Below the pieces are notes generated by a model. The model ran no database searches, was not told the origin of the DNA, and saw only the letters and a list, made by a program, of their open reading frames with translations. This document shows, in pieces, positions 18,301-30,300 of a stretch of DNA of 64,000 bases; position 1 is the stretch's first letter, and every line of letters begins with the position of its first letter. The stretch is from Gavia stellata (Eukaryota; Chordata; Aves; Gaviiformes; Gaviidae), in contig NC_082600.1 in the NCBI RefSeq assembly GCF_030936135.1, positions 4,774,001 to 4,838,000 on the forward strand. The letters are read 5' to 3'. Both the position numbers and the translations under genes were made by a program.

Positions 18301-20752
18301 AAATTCAGTTAGTATAAATACTTATGTATAGGTACGTATATATTTAAACTCTGCATGTCATTAGCCATGTGTGGATTTTGAAGTGCAAGTCCAATTTGCC
18401 TTTAAATTTTTTTTTTTTAAACAAAACAGCTTTCTTCTATATTTCATTTCTCTTTTGACAGCTTCTGGAAACTACATTAGTACTGAATTTCACTTTCTTT
18501 TTTCCCCTGCTTTTTAGAGGCTATTACATAATTTGGGCAGGGTGAGGGGTATTAGGCACAGCATGCAAGCTTAGAGTGCTTTTATTTTCAGAAAAGTGAC
18601 TCTAAAGTCAGCCCTTGGGGTCCTTTCATAGTACTTTCCAGTGAAATTTGTCTTTTGCGTACTTGGTTTACAAGCCAGTCGGTGATACTTCTAAATGCTT
18701 TTTGAAGTCTAAAAACTCCACGGAGAACCAGGGCAGAAAGCTGAAGTGCCACAAAGCGCAGTGTTGTGCCACGTCCTGTTTTTACCTTGCCCAGCATATT
18801 TTTTTTGATCCGTGCTTGCAGTCAACATTGTTGAAGTCCTGATTAAGCAAGTCAGAGGTTGTAACAAAGTATGCAATCTTTCAAGCAAACTGCTCTATAT
18901 GAATCATATAATGAAAAGGAAAGTTATTAAACCTAGCTTTTTTTTGGTAGATTTCAATGGTGGCTGTAATTCACATTCCTGATGAGAGCTACAGACTTTC
19001 CTGCAGAATATTGTATCAGTATCTACTTCTAGCTCAAGGTCAATACCATGATCTGAAGGTAAGCCACCTACTGAGTCTTATTTCATTTGGGCGACAGTGT
19101 TAACTTTAGTTTGTGTAGGCTTTCAGGAGCCTAAATTAGTGTAAGATTTTTATTGTCATGCAAAGAACTAGATAATAGCTAAAATTAAGTAGTACAGAAA
19201 TATTTTATATTAAAATATTCAAGATTTCATGGAGAAATTACTTGATTCTAGTCTAGGAGGCCTAGGTCGTGTCCACTTATTAAAGCAGTAGTAAAAAATT
19301 AACTAGTTGTTGAGTGCTTCCTCTTTACAGAACATTTGTCACCTCCTTGCTAGTCTCTCAAACCAGCACTCTCTCCTGTACTGCCCTTCAGTTGGGAAAG
19401 CCTAAGAAGAAATTTTTTTTTTAAATTTCTTTTTACCGCAGTACATGCACAAAGGTTAGGAATCTGCCTAGCACATACCATGATAAGTGAAACCAACGTT
19501 CTCATTGTTCCATTCCAGTTTCCCTTATCTATGCATGTTGTGGGACCATCTTTGTCCTGTGTCTGCCAGGCAGTTGATGATGTGATTCTATCCTATTCGC
19601 TTTTATATTATTGTGATAATAAAACTAACATATGATATTGATAAGTTAGAAATTGGGGCAAATTAATTCTGTTGACTCAATTAGCATTGATTTAGAAGTA
19701 GATTTGTCCAAAGAGATGTTTGTCCTGACATAGCTGATCCAGGTAAACTTCCCTGTTGATCCCCTTAAGCTTTCTTTTCACATATGATTGCCATTGTAAA
19801 AACACTGCTGAAACTGAACAGAAATAACTGTGCAGCTGCATTTTGTGTAGTTGTATAGAGTGTTCTCTGTGGACACCTTTGGCTGCATGGTAGTTTACTG
19901 GCTTTATTAAGAGATCGTGCCCAGAAGAATTTGCACGTCATGTAAAATAAGACAAAAAGGAGTAGGGGATTATAGTATGACCAAGAGCGGAATGGCTTGA
20001 GTGAAGTAGATTTGACAGCTTGGCGGATATATATTTTGGTAGGAAGGGATAGAAGCATCCCTCTAAGCATAGAGAATGATAAACCAGAAACAGAAATTTG
20101 AGCTGCTCAAAACCTGGGCAGTTCTGTTAAAGTTCATGCATGTACATTGATTTGATTCAGCTAAGATTTGATGACTTATCCATAATATTTTCCCAGAGTT
20201 CTATGTAATTTTATGCTTCTGAAATACATTTAACTGAAGGCCAGGCAACTGTCAGGACTCGTGCACAGAGTGACTCTGGCACTGTTTGACCCAGTGGAAA
20301 CCAGTGAATCTGACCCAGCAGAACTTGAATTGCATGCGAGTGTTCAGGTATCTGGGGAGAGTTTGTTGACTTCTAAATGTTTGTGTATATGTGTATTTTA
20401 GCAGCTTTTCATGTCTGCAAATAGTACTGCACTGTCTTCAAGCGATACGTCCCCTGGTGAGAGAAGCACTGACAGAAGCTTGCTAGAAAAGGCCGGACTG
20501 GCTGAAGATGAACCAGAATTGCATGAAGAGAACAGTAAAGACTGTGTTGTTTGCCAGAATGGCACAGTGAACTGGGTACTCCTACCCTGCAGGCACGCGT
20601 GCTTGTGTGATGGCTGCATTAAGTATTTTCAGCAGTGTCCAATGTGTAGGCAGTTTGTTCAAGAATCTTTTCCGCTTTCCAGTAAAAAGGAGCAAGATGA
20701 AGATGAATCAACCCGTATCTTGCAAGATGTTCTTCCTGGAAGAGTTTTTTAA
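9253..20752 (+). CDS. CGRRF1: Cell growth regulator with RING finger domain 1
   Basis: Membrane-anchored RING-type E3 ubiquitin ligase family member, reported at the endoplasmic reticulum and linked to growth suppression. The coding exons are 9253-9356, 14251-14390, 15686-15863, 16056-16203, 18951-19058 and 20402-20752. They total 1029 nt (342 residues plus stop), all in frame. The product aligns along its whole length with the 332-residue human protein as I remember it. An N-terminal hydrophobic segment (about residues 12-34) is the likely membrane anchor. A C3HC4 RING lies near residues 274-308. Intron 3 is U12-type. The C-terminal tail is about ten residues longer than human and diverged. 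Identity is secure; cellular role is from the family. Confidence 0.97.
14251..14390 (+). CDS. CGRRF1: CGRRF1 coding exon 2
   Basis: The acceptor TGTCTCATAG precedes GTTTGGG. It encodes FGLGVPVILRNSEETESSTR and onward through KNPFGLEIPHPATASVT. It ends one base into codon 82 at donor GTCAGT, a non-optimal but acceptable U2 donor. This is the only junction that rejoins the conserved Gly-Ile-Thr-Leu start of exon 3 in frame. The intron on its left (9357-14250) shows no recognised feature. Confidence 0.94.
14987..15038 (+). repeat. 26-bp tandem duplication in CGRRF1 intron 2
   Basis: Two adjacent 26-bp units (GCCTTCCTATGAATGAGATA...) differ at a single position (T/A), suggesting recent slippage. 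Confidence 0.85.
15686..15863 (+). CDS. CGRRF1: CGRRF1 coding exon 3
   Basis: The acceptor TTTCTACAAG precedes AGGGTATAACA. It encodes GITLTPDCLEDCILTCYWGC and then SVQKLHEALQKHVYCFRI through EYLYRQQY, ending with TT of Phe141. The downstream intron begins GTATCCTTT, a U12-type 5' splice site. Confidence 0.95.
15864..16055 (+). other. CGRRF1: U12-type GT-AG intron 3 of CGRRF1
   Basis: A 192-nt phase-2 intron. The 5' splice site GTATCCTTT (15864-15872) is an exact match to the U12 consensus. The branch element TTCCTTGAC (16037-16045) is also exact. Its branch adenosine at 16044 lies 11 nt before the terminal AG, the short distance typical of U12 introns, and there is no long polypyrimidine tract next to the AG. 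Confidence 0.95.
16056..16203 (+). CDS. CGRRF1: CGRRF1 coding exon 4
   Basis: The first base C completes TTC (Phe141). It then encodes IKKNDKEEKYCQLPEDAQVV and onward through PRSRYPLIALLTLADEDD, ending phase 0 at donor GTAAGT. The match to the vertebrate family is close. The following intron (16204-18950) is unique sequence with no feature I recognise. Confidence 0.95.
18951..19058 (+). CDS. CGRRF1: CGRRF1 coding exon 5
   Basis: A 108-nt phase-0 exon encoding ISMVAVIHIPDESYRLSCRI and LYQYLLLAQGQYHDLK. The acceptor is TTTGGTAG and the donor GTAAGC. The exon is preceded by a T-rich tract. Confidence 0.95.
20402..20752 (+). CDS. CGRRF1: CGRRF1 coding exon 6 with the RING finger
   Basis: The acceptor TGTATTTTAG precedes CAGCTTTTC. 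It has an acidic, Ser-rich linker and then a C3HC4 RING with ligands Cys274, Cys277, Cys289, His291, Cys295, Cys298, Cys305 and Cys308 (core LLPCRHACLCDGC ... CPMC). All eight zinc ligands are present. The PCRH-x3-C spacing resembles IAP-like RINGs. The frame closes at TAA 20750-20752 after a tail (ILQDVLPGRVF) that is longer than in human. Confidence 0.97.
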   Translation, partial: QLFMSANSTALSSSDTSPGERSTDRSLLEKAGLAEDEPELHEENSKDCVVCQNGTVNWVLLPCRHACLCDGCIKYFQQCPMCRQFVQESFPLSSKKEQDEDESTRILQDVLPGRVF

Positions 20753-21063
20753 TGGGGGGGGGGAAAATAGAAGTGGGTTGTATGCACCAAGATTAAATGT
20801 AGAAAACAGACTGTTCATGGGAGGATATGTAGCATTAACTAGTACGGTTTTGCTTTTTATTGTTAGGTAATTTTCAACTTCCTTACTTGTCTTTGCTCCG
20901 TATGCTCGCAGGAACACTACGTTTATCCATGCAATGTGGACAGAAGAAGCGTGTAGGATATCTTTGAAGGATGTGATTTTATTTATAACTTCGTACTAGT
21001 TTTTCATGGAGTACTATTGGAGCTTATTTTGATTACTAAATTTAGTATATCTACTAAAAAAAG

Positions 21064-21069
21064 AATAAA
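21064..21069 (+). terminator. CGRRF1: Proximal poly(A) signal of CGRRF1
   Basis: AATAAA about 310 nt after the stop codon. Downstream GT richness is modest, so this may be used as an alternative to the distal site. Confidence 0.5.
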
Positions 21070-21736
21070 ACTTGCAAGTGAAGTTGCACACAGCTCATTC
21101 TATATTTATTGTATTTAAAATACTAGAGCAATATATAATTTTAACTCAGTATAATTTAGAAACATAGCACTTTACAGAATGTATCAAATGAAGGAAAGTA
21201 AATATTCTTCCCTGTTAAACCCGTGTATATTTATTTTGAAGATGAAGGCTGGACTGTGGCAGGAGCTGGGTATTCAGGATACTGTTTCTGGCTCTTTTGA
21301 AAGATTTGTGTGTGTGCGTGCATGCATGTGTGTGTGAGGGACCTTAGCCAGAGCCTGTCGGAATGAGTGGAAAGACTTTTGTTGATTATTGTTGGCTTCA
21401 ACTGAACGTTGCTGACACTTTCAAGCCTAAGCCTCTGCTATGTCATCTTGAGACACAGACTTTCAGTCTTGTTAGCAATGGCTGTAAGAACTTGTTCTCC
21501 ATGCAAATGTTCGTTAATTACTCCATAGAGTGGTTACTTGGGCAGTTTTATGGTGCTATTCTTATACGAGTCGCCTGCTTTGGGGAATTTCCAACTCTTT
21601 TTACTTGCATTGTCAGCTTGGATGCAGTTAACCGTTTACCTTTTATCAGCAGTCCCAGGGAATTTACTTTAATAAAGAAGCTAAAGAATAGCAGAAATTT
21701 ATTTCTTTTTCCCTCCAATGGTGTATTGTCAAAAGC

Positions 21737-21742
21737 AATAAA
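21737..21742 (+). terminator. CGRRF1: Distal poly(A) signal of CGRRF1
   Basis: AATAAA followed within about 30 nt by a GT-rich stretch (GTGTTGGTTTGCTTCTT), a strong cleavage context. It would give a 3' UTR of about 1 kb, making the 139-codon open frame at 21363-21782 mostly 3' UTR. Confidence 0.55.
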
Positions 21743-21749
21743 AATGGCT

Positions 21750-24700
21750 GTTGAGAAGAGAAAGTGTTGGTTTGCTTCTTAAGAGAGCCGAATTCTCCTA
21801 AAGACAGACGGGCTGGATTTCACATCTGCTCGGGCTGGGTTTCACATCTGCTCGTGTAAGACAAAAGCACAAACGCTCGTTAGAACCTCTAGAAAATGGG
21901 GAGTAGCTGCTTTCTGTCCTCCCTCTTGTTCCCTTGCAGCTTTGCCCCACATCCAATTCCAGGACAGCAGCTCAGTCTCAGGGAGAGAAAGCCATGCTCC
22001 AAGCTATTCAGCTGCAGTCTCCTGCAGTTCCTTTAACAGTGCTGCCATTACAAGGTATATGCAAGGTGCTGCACATCTCCAAAACGGGGTAGGAAGCTTC
22101 CCCCACTCAAAGGTATTCCGTCATTCTTTTTTTTTGTGTGTGGTTTTTTTTCGGCCATGACCCTGCTTCCAAACTCCTGGCAGTTGCCTCTGAGGAAAAG
22201 ATTTAGGTTGTTGGTGGTGGAAAGAGTAATGCTTAGTTGTAAAGACAGAGTTTGGGAATTGATGCATGTAGCCACAGATTTCCAGCCAGTGATCAGTAGG
22301 CTGTTTGTAAGACAATTTATCTGCTCTACGTAAAGTGACCTTCCTTGCCAGGGACAACTCGGGAATAAACTGCTGGCCAAATCAGCCTTTTGTTTGCACT
22401 GTATATCAAACAGGAATTAAATACCTAGGCATCTGTGGGGACTGATAGTGCTTGCAGGGAACTTTGGAAGACAGATGGTTCTGTGTGGAAATCATCACGG
22501 CAAAGCATGGTGTATATGCTGCAATTCAGGAAGTTGAGAACAGCGAGAGGAGAGCAGAGAAGAATGTAATAGCAGAAGGAATGAGTGCTGGTGGCAGCAA
22601 GGCCGTACCTCAGATAAGAACACAATGCAGATGTGGAGCAACAACAGCGTGATGCAACTCGAGCAGATGCAGAGCTGCCTGTATTAAGAGAGAGTACAAA
22701 GGCTGTAAATATCGTACGGTGTCTTCACCACTCAGGGTGAATCACAGAGGCATGATGAGGGCTTGTCCTCTGTGTCACTATAGATAGTCCTCACCAGACC
22801 GCTTAGACACGTGTGTCTTAGTGCTAGTGAGAATGTGAACGTGCAAGAATGAGTGGGTGAAACAGTCTTAAAAATAACAATCACCTTCCCTTTCTATGTG
22901 GTCTCGCATTGAGCTGTGCTAGCTTGGTTGCAGCATGGGGGTAGTTGCTGAGTTTAGCCTCCTTATCTGTGTCATTAGCCTTGTTCTGCCATTAAAGGGG
23001 AGCAGCTAATGTGATGATGATGGAAATAATTACTCTTCAGACTTCCCTTCATATCCATGTGTCACTGTTGTGAAATGGAGAGCTGGTGTGAATTGTTCTA
23101 GGCCTCCGTGGGCTCTCAGAAAAATTAATATAAAGACCAAAGAGCCTGAGCCAATAGCTGTTTCCATACGAACAGCTTGTACTACCAGCATGTGGGATAG
23201 TGGCTGTACAGGTTGTTGTTCCAGAGGGGCAGGTTAACGTTGTGGTGGTTCTAACCCGGAGCTGGGCGCTGCTTAATAGTTTGCAGGGACTTGGTTTGTC
23301 CACATAGATGATCGAAGAGGTGGTGTTTACTGCTTGACCACAGTAGTCCCCGACATTAAATCAATTAATTAATATTTCCCAACAAGACAGCGTGATCCGA
23401 GCTTGTGGGCTTGTTTAATCTCAAAGTGAAATGGTATTCAAGTAACCCCACAGAGAATTGCCTGGTCTGTCTCATCCTTCAACCAATCGATGCCAGTATT
23501 AAATAATAATGGCAAACAGGATGTAGCCGTGCTGAACTGCCAGGTCATGTATTTACCATTAAGTCTGTCCCAGCTTTTCATTTGTTTCATGTTCTTTTAA
23601 TAGCGTTTTCCAGAGATGCTTAGTTGCTTTATCAGATCTAACAAGCTTCCTTGCTGGCCCAAATCAAAGATCTGACTGAGAGTTATAAAAAGTGCAGTAT
23701 CTGGCTTATTACATTTGCCCTTCTTCTAAGAAGCCATCTCACAATATAGATCAGGTGAGAAGTAAAAGGAGCAGCTCTAAAGCTGCCTTGTGTGTCCCCT
23801 GGTTGTCTTAAAATGGGGATTCAAGGCTCTAAGAGAGAAATAAAACCTTCCCGTGACCCACAAACACACAGTATATTGACAGAGGCTGTTCTGCTCTGTT
23901 GCCCTGTTGTAATAGAGGTAATATAACATTCTTCTTCCACTCATTATAATGATGTTTATGGATTTGGTGACATCAAGGAACATATGCAGACTTCTGGCAA
24001 CAAAACTTGCTTCTTTTCAGCAGTGTTGGGGTATTACAAATTTGTAATTTTTCCTGCAGGAGAGGGGTGGGAGGTACCCCCATCAACTGTAATCAGAGGC
24101 GAGGCTTTGAAATGAGTTGATCAAACTAAGTGGTGCTACTTAGGGATGTCCGAAGGTGCGTTTCCAAACACCAGTGGACTACGACAGGGACATCTTCCTT
24201 CTGTAGAGAAAGTTGATCTGTTAAGATCTTCCTTCCTCCCTACCTGCCTCCTCCAAGTAGAGGGCAAATGGTAGGAGGAAGACAATTCAGGTCAATTGAT
24301 CTTAAAATGGTCTTCCCATTCCTGTGAGGAATTCAGTATTCCCATAAGGCGCTTTGAAAACTGGCTAATGCTCTGACCCCTGCTCTTCGTGGGCTAAAAT
24401 GGTGTTGCGTTTCACTACAGACCCTATCAAGTCTCACCACCACCACTGAGGATGACCATTGACCATCAGAGCGCTGAGGCTGTCTGCTGAGCTACCGGTA
24501 GCCAACGCTGCCAACTGGGCATGATGCTGTTCCCCATCAGGGACTAAGGGAAGGGGGCGTTCAGCATCTCATGTTTTGGTGGGTCTGACAAGATGAGAAC
24601 CCATGTACATGTTTTGTTCAGCTTTAAGACAAGCTTCTGTGTGAATCTGATTAAAATGATTCATTTACTTGCTAACATCAAACTCTAAACCTTAAGTACG

Positions 24701-27261
24701 TTATAAGGAGCCAGGAATCAGGGTCTGAGTTTCTCCTGCTAGTTTGTGTGTTGCTCAGTCCCCCCGTGCCCTGATGAAGCTCTGCGAGGTCTGCCAGGTG
24801 AAGGAGCTCTGGGGCTAACGTGTGTAACGGGGAAGTCCCTGCCAGTGACTGGCCACCAGTCACCGTTGGCTCAGTTGTCCTGATATCCAGAATAAACAAG
24901 GACTGGCCTCTGTCACTGCAGCGGACGTGCAGCCCCTGCAAAGGCTGTCCCTGGTGTCCTGTATTTTTATAGCTAATGTAATTAATGCCAGGAATAGCTG
25001 AATTTTATCTGATACAGCAAAAGCCCTCCTCTGAGCTCAGCCATTAGAAAGGCTTGGTATTGTCTTGCTGGAGTATGCTGGGCAGGAAGGACAAGGAAAA
25101 AAACAGGATTAGGGTTATATTTCTGGGTAACTTTAGTATTATTACCATTTTAACATTGCTTTGGTGGCATACAGTGGCCTCGTAATGCGAACGCATACCG
25201 AAGCGCAGCTATTGGGCCACAACCGAGCATTGGAGAGTCCCATGCTTTCCAGGGTCCCCCAAAAACAGCCAGACCCCTCTCCCTGCCTTGCCACCACTCT
25301 CCAAAGCAGTGCTAGCCACAATCCCATGGGATGTTTGCCCAGCTAGTGATGACAGAAGGGCTCGGAAAGTCTCTGCTGAACAGTGCGGAGTCGCTCAGGC
25401 GGCTCTACACATTGTTTCTGTACTGCTTTTACTCCCCTTGTGTCCGGGAGCGATGTGGGTAGAGAGATACGAGCTTGTAGTGCAGCGATGGTTATACCTG
25501 TAAAAAGGGGTTTCTACCGGTCTGGTTCCATAAATTTGTAGGAATGTGCAACACCTACATAAAGGCACCTTTGTCTGGATGCTGCTGCATCGAGCTAGGA
25601 GAGTTCCTGCTTTAATTATGCCATCTCATAATGGGAATGACTTAAACCAGTAAAAATACTATACGTAAACATAGTCTGAAGACTACATCTAGTCTTCAGC
25701 GGAGTCTGATGTCCGAAGTGAGGAGTCTCTCTGTTCTCCGACAGTATTTTGAAAAGCAATGATGTTATAAGTTCACGCTGAGGTTACTGAGCCTTCATCA
25801 GGGTTCAGAGAAACCCAAAAAACTCCTTTTACTCCTCCTCCCTGCGCATGTACTCCTCAGCCATAGAAAGGGCAATACTTGACGGTTGCCATAGTCGTGA
25901 CATGAGGAGTCACTGCATTTCTGTTCTTTAGAAAACACCTGTACCACCTGTGCAGCGTCCGGGTGCTCCTGAGGGTCAAGTGAATCCCAGAATAACTTCT
26001 GTGGGACCAGCAATAAATTATCTGGACAATTAGTTGCTACCTGTGTTTTATATCCTCAGTCTGCGGCATCCTTGAATCGGCAGAAAGCTTTTCTAGGTTT
26101 TAGATGTCGCCTCCAGCTTTTTGTCGTCATCAAATGAGGGATTTTGGCAGTTCCTAATATTTTTTACTCTCCCATTGCATAGCCACTTTGCATCTAATAT
26201 TTCTTGGCCGATTCTTCAATAGTAGCTGTAGTCAGGGGACTAGTGAGAAGTCTAATGCATCCCTTATCTCTCTCATAGTGCTATTTATTTCAGTGTCTAT
26301 CAGCTCCTTGTGAGCAATATTTTAACAAACAGGCTAGAGGGAGGATTGCTAACTTGTGAATTATTTTGATAGTTGTTCCTCCTCTTCTTTTTTTCTTTTA
26401 ACTCTGCAGATGCTATTGAGTTTGGAGGCAGTGAGACCCCAGAGATCTACCAGGGGTCACCATGCATCAATCTCCTCCCACCAGAATTGACCGTGAGATA
26501 CAGATGTTCTGTTGCTCCTTAGCTGGTCAAATGCAACACAGACACCATGCTGGAAACTATTTGATTTTGGTCTCTGGTTCCTGAGGGTCCTCGATTATTT
26601 CAAGGATTTCCCCTGCAGGGAAAGAGCCTAGACCTCAAGCTCAAAATGCACCAGCTTGCAGGAAGCCTGGGGTGGGATATTGCTGGCAGCGAGGCTGAGG
26701 ATAATTACGGCAAGCAGGGAGCCCTGAGGGAGTCAGGCACCGCGTTTTCTCATGTGGCTGCTCCGCTTGCCAAGGTTAGCAGACCCCTTTCTATGGCGGC
26801 ACATTTCATTGATCAAAGTAAGAACAGGGCAGCGATTTATGGTGTATGACAGCTTGAAAAGCAATGCTTTTCACCAGATGCTGCCATACATGGAGACAAG
26901 ATCGACAACCCAGCTGCTGCCTTTCTTTTGAAAGCCGGCTTCTTCCTAGGTGGTCAGTACCAGAGCCTGGCTGGAGCGGCTACAGCATCATCCAAACCCT
27001 CCTCCGCTGGGACAACTTGCTTCAAGACCAGCTTGAATCACACAAGAAGTTACCTTTGCATTTTGCTAGAGGACCAAAGAAAGATGTTTGCCAAGAGCTG
27101 GTGGATTCGCATTTAAGAACGGCTATAGCTTTTCCAGTCTTTGAATCTGTAAGTATCTTCCCAGAGACATGAAAATGTGTAAATAAGTCTGCCAGCTCCA
27201 GTTTTCCCTTTCAGTGCCAACTTCTTAACAAAAAAGTCTCCATCTGAAGTCCAACAGCATT
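21750..27261. other. Intergenic, no gene recognised
   Basis: Unique sequence between CGRRF1 and SAMD4A. It includes a 22-bp exact-length tandem duplication at 21810-21853 with one mismatch. Short open frames lack family similarity or exon-like conservation that I can recognise. Confidence 0.6.
21810..21853 (+). repeat. 22-bp tandem duplication past CGRRF1
   Basis: Two adjacent units GGGCTGGATTTCACATCTGC(TC) and GGGCTGGGTTTCACATCTGC(TC), with one mismatch. Confidence 0.85.
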
Positions 27262-27364
27262 TCACAGAATCACAGAATCAGTAAGGCTGGAAAAGACCTG
27301 TAAGATCATCAAGTCCAACCATCGACCAACAAACACCACCATGCCCATTAAACCATGTCCCACA
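27262..27364 (-). mobile_element. CR1 LINE 3' end fragment
   Basis: It begins CACAGAATCACAGAATCA and continues with the reverse complement of the avian CR1 3' region (AAGACCTGTAAGATCATCAA...). It is short and 5'-truncated, so only the 3' end was retained. Orientation is minus. Confidence 0.9.
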
Positions 27365-30300
27365 TTTAATGCTTTATCATTAACAAACCATTTGCTTTTC
27401 TCCTGTCCTGAAAAAGGTATTTGATAATATAAAGGACGCTTGACCCTATGACATGTTTTGATGGGGTCATTTATATCCTTCATTTTAGCAACCTCTACCT
27501 TGGTGTTCTCACCGTCTAACTGTTGGATCTACTTGCAGTAACCCATTAGACACTTATTTCACAGCACCTCACGGACTCAGAAATGTCCAGGCTTTGCAGA
27601 GTTGTACCCTCGGCAGTACTTTGCCGCTCCTTTTGCTGGGCTTTATTTTGCCGGGTTTGACAGACAGGTTGGCAATGTGCAGATTTCTCTGCAATTCACC
27701 CTGCTCCTGCTTCCAGTGACTGCAGCCAGGTGAGACCTTGGCAAGGCAGGGCTCCACTATCCCCCTCTGGATACATCTGGAATAGGTGGACCTCCACGAG
27801 GCCACATTTTCAATAGTGTCCTTAAATGTTCCTGGTTGCTGCACATTAAGTGTTCATTCTCCAAAGATTCCCATAAAAACCATGTCCTCCAGCGTAGCCA
27901 ATATATCCCTTGTCGCACATAGTCTGAAGGCGACTGAAAGAGGTGGTGGGGACAGAGAGGTGGCTGGATGCTGGTGAAGTTGGGGACAATCACAGAAAAC
28001 ATGGTAGCTTGTAAAAGCTTTGCCCCGGAGCCGGCACCGGTTTTAACCACGGCCATCTACACCGCAACATAATGCATGATCTCGCATTTTAACTATGTGG
28101 TAGTCTCTGCTGCAGGGCGCAGGACCAATCCATACAAGGGCAAGGCAAACCCAAAGACGTATCCACTGACTTTTGATCAAGAGCCTTGTTTCTCCAAATG
28201 AGCTCCTTAAAGCACAAGAGTAGGAATGATTTTCAGTCTTTTGTATGTCTCTTATTTGGAGCAACGTAATCCTTTGTAGCAGGATTCGGAGATGGACCTT
28301 GGTCTGGCTGAGTGACCCTACCCGCACAAATCTGATCTAATAAGGTGGTTTTATCCCCTTTTTGTGTCTCCTCATTTCCATGAGAATCTTCTCCGTTTCT
28401 TTTCTTCTTTTCCCAGCTCTTGCATAGGAACTTGATGATACCCATGAAGACAGGAGTGGTGGTTCTGGGGCATTTTGGCAGAGCTGCCAGGGTTCCCCGC
28501 TCCTCATGCCAGGCTCCTCGGGGAAGCGGTGACCTCCGCTGTGCTCTGCTGGGTGGTGGCTGGAGACGAGCTGGGGTGGCTGAGTTTGGTATATATGAAA
28601 CAACATTTACAATTTTACATATTTGTTTATTCCCTGTTTTTCAAGGAAACGTGTAAATACAGCAGATTTAAGCATCTGGTAGAGCATTGTATGACCAGTC
28701 TGGTTCATCAGGGAGCTGGGGCTGGTATCACCCCGTTAGCCCTTCATAGACGTGCCAGCCTTCATTTATGGAGCTCTCCTGAGGACTCCTGAGAAGCAAC
28801 CTCTGTACCAAGGTGAGCAGACAGCGTCCTGGGCAAGCAAGTGGCGTGAGATATGGTGGGATGGAGAGAGACGTGAGGACGGTGTGCAGGGCACGGCTGA
28901 GACTGGATTCTCTCTGCCAGACCCATCCTACCTCCCAAACATGTGGAGCCTCTCTCCCCTCTCCGAGTTTCCATGGCTTGTCCCCTTCTTGTCACTTTTT
29001 GCAACGTCTTCAGAGGACTCGGGCAAAATGGAGAACACCCCTTAGAGGTCTCAGTGGATGATCTCATTTTACATCTCTGCTAGCTGCGTACACACACGCT
29101 TGTTATTCCGGTGCAGCCCTAGATGTTACTCGTGTAAGTTTTGCTGAAAGCTGCATGTTTGGAGCCAGGAGCAGGAGAATCAATGAGAGTTGTTTCCCTC
29201 CGTGTTTGCCTTTCACGCTCGGATCCCCTGCCATTTCATCAGGTGAGAGCGTGAAGGTTTTCCTCCACCCCAGCATCCTGGCTACGTCTAAAACCTCACC
29301 CAGCCTGGCAACTCTTCCGCTCTCCTTTAAGGAAATTCTCCTTAAATGACCATCATTTTGTCAGCACCGGGCACGCTTCGTTATTAATAATTGAGTAGGA
29401 AAACTGCCTTAGTATCAGTGCTGCTGACACGTGTCTTGAGTTGGAACCAGGTTTCCAAAGAGAATTGCTTGAAAGGGGTAGTTAGGGAAGCAATTTCCTC
29501 GATGGTACGCGCTAATGCACATCTCCAAGCCTGTCTTGGAGCTGCTGGAGCCGGGGAGTCGAGCAGCTCCGTTGAACGGTGCCTCCTTGGGGATCAGTGT
29601 CTTGTTTCATCAGGGCCATCTGCTTGCAACACAGCCTCACTCAGCTCCAAGTCCTACAACAAGCTGCTTTCATTGCTGGCTGGAAATGGTTTGAAAAATC
29701 TGAGTGTTGTAGGTAAACATGACGTGAGGTTATGGGATATAGCCATCCAGGGAGTTATCTCGCCAGCAGGCATTTACGGGGTGTTAGCGCGCACGAAGAG
29801 GGGCCCAGAGCTGCTTCAGGCATCTTGCTGCAGACCCACCCGAGGTGTGAGCTGGAGCTGTGCTCCCGGCCTGTGCCGACGGCCGGTCGGAGGCGGTGGG
29901 ATGGGACATCTCTCGTGTGCCGCCCAAACCAGCACGTCTCATAACCAGGCTGCCCCGAAGGCCCAGCGGGGCTTGAGTCAGGCTTTGCCCTCAACACGCA
30001 CAGAGGTCTCAGTTTTGCAAAAACAAATTCTGCAAATATTCACCCGCTGTTGATGGGACGATAAGGTTTTGCAAGGCAAAAGCCTGCTTTTATATTCAAG
30101 GGGCTGTTTGAAACTGGAAGAGCCCAATGGAACTGACTGCCTGCCTGGTTAAATAAATCCTTCGCAACCCCTTCTTCCTCAGCTCCTCTTCCTCACCGAT
30201 TCTGCGTGCGTCACCGGGCGGGAGAGCAGCCTGTGATACATTTGCAAGGGGCGCTTTTTTGAGGTCCATTTGTTAAGCTGATTTATTTTGTTGCCTCTGT

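Noticed and set aside
18588-18840. Possible old LINE reverse-transcriptase relic in CGRRF1 intron 4
   Set aside because: The phrase pattern suggested a retroelement, but translation shows no reverse-transcriptase motif and I could not assign a family.
23460-23760. Possible ancient retroelement in the intergenic region
   Set aside because: No diagnostic ends or coding motif visible. Would need a repeat-library search.
24430-24520. tRNA-like segment
   Set aside because: Some stem-like words, but no A-box/B-box pair or cloverleaf could be drawn.
29391-30053. 220-codon plus-strand open frame in the intergenic region
   Set aside because: No domain, no conserved motif, and no flanking exon or promoter signals. 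Length is compatible with chance in GC-rich DNA.
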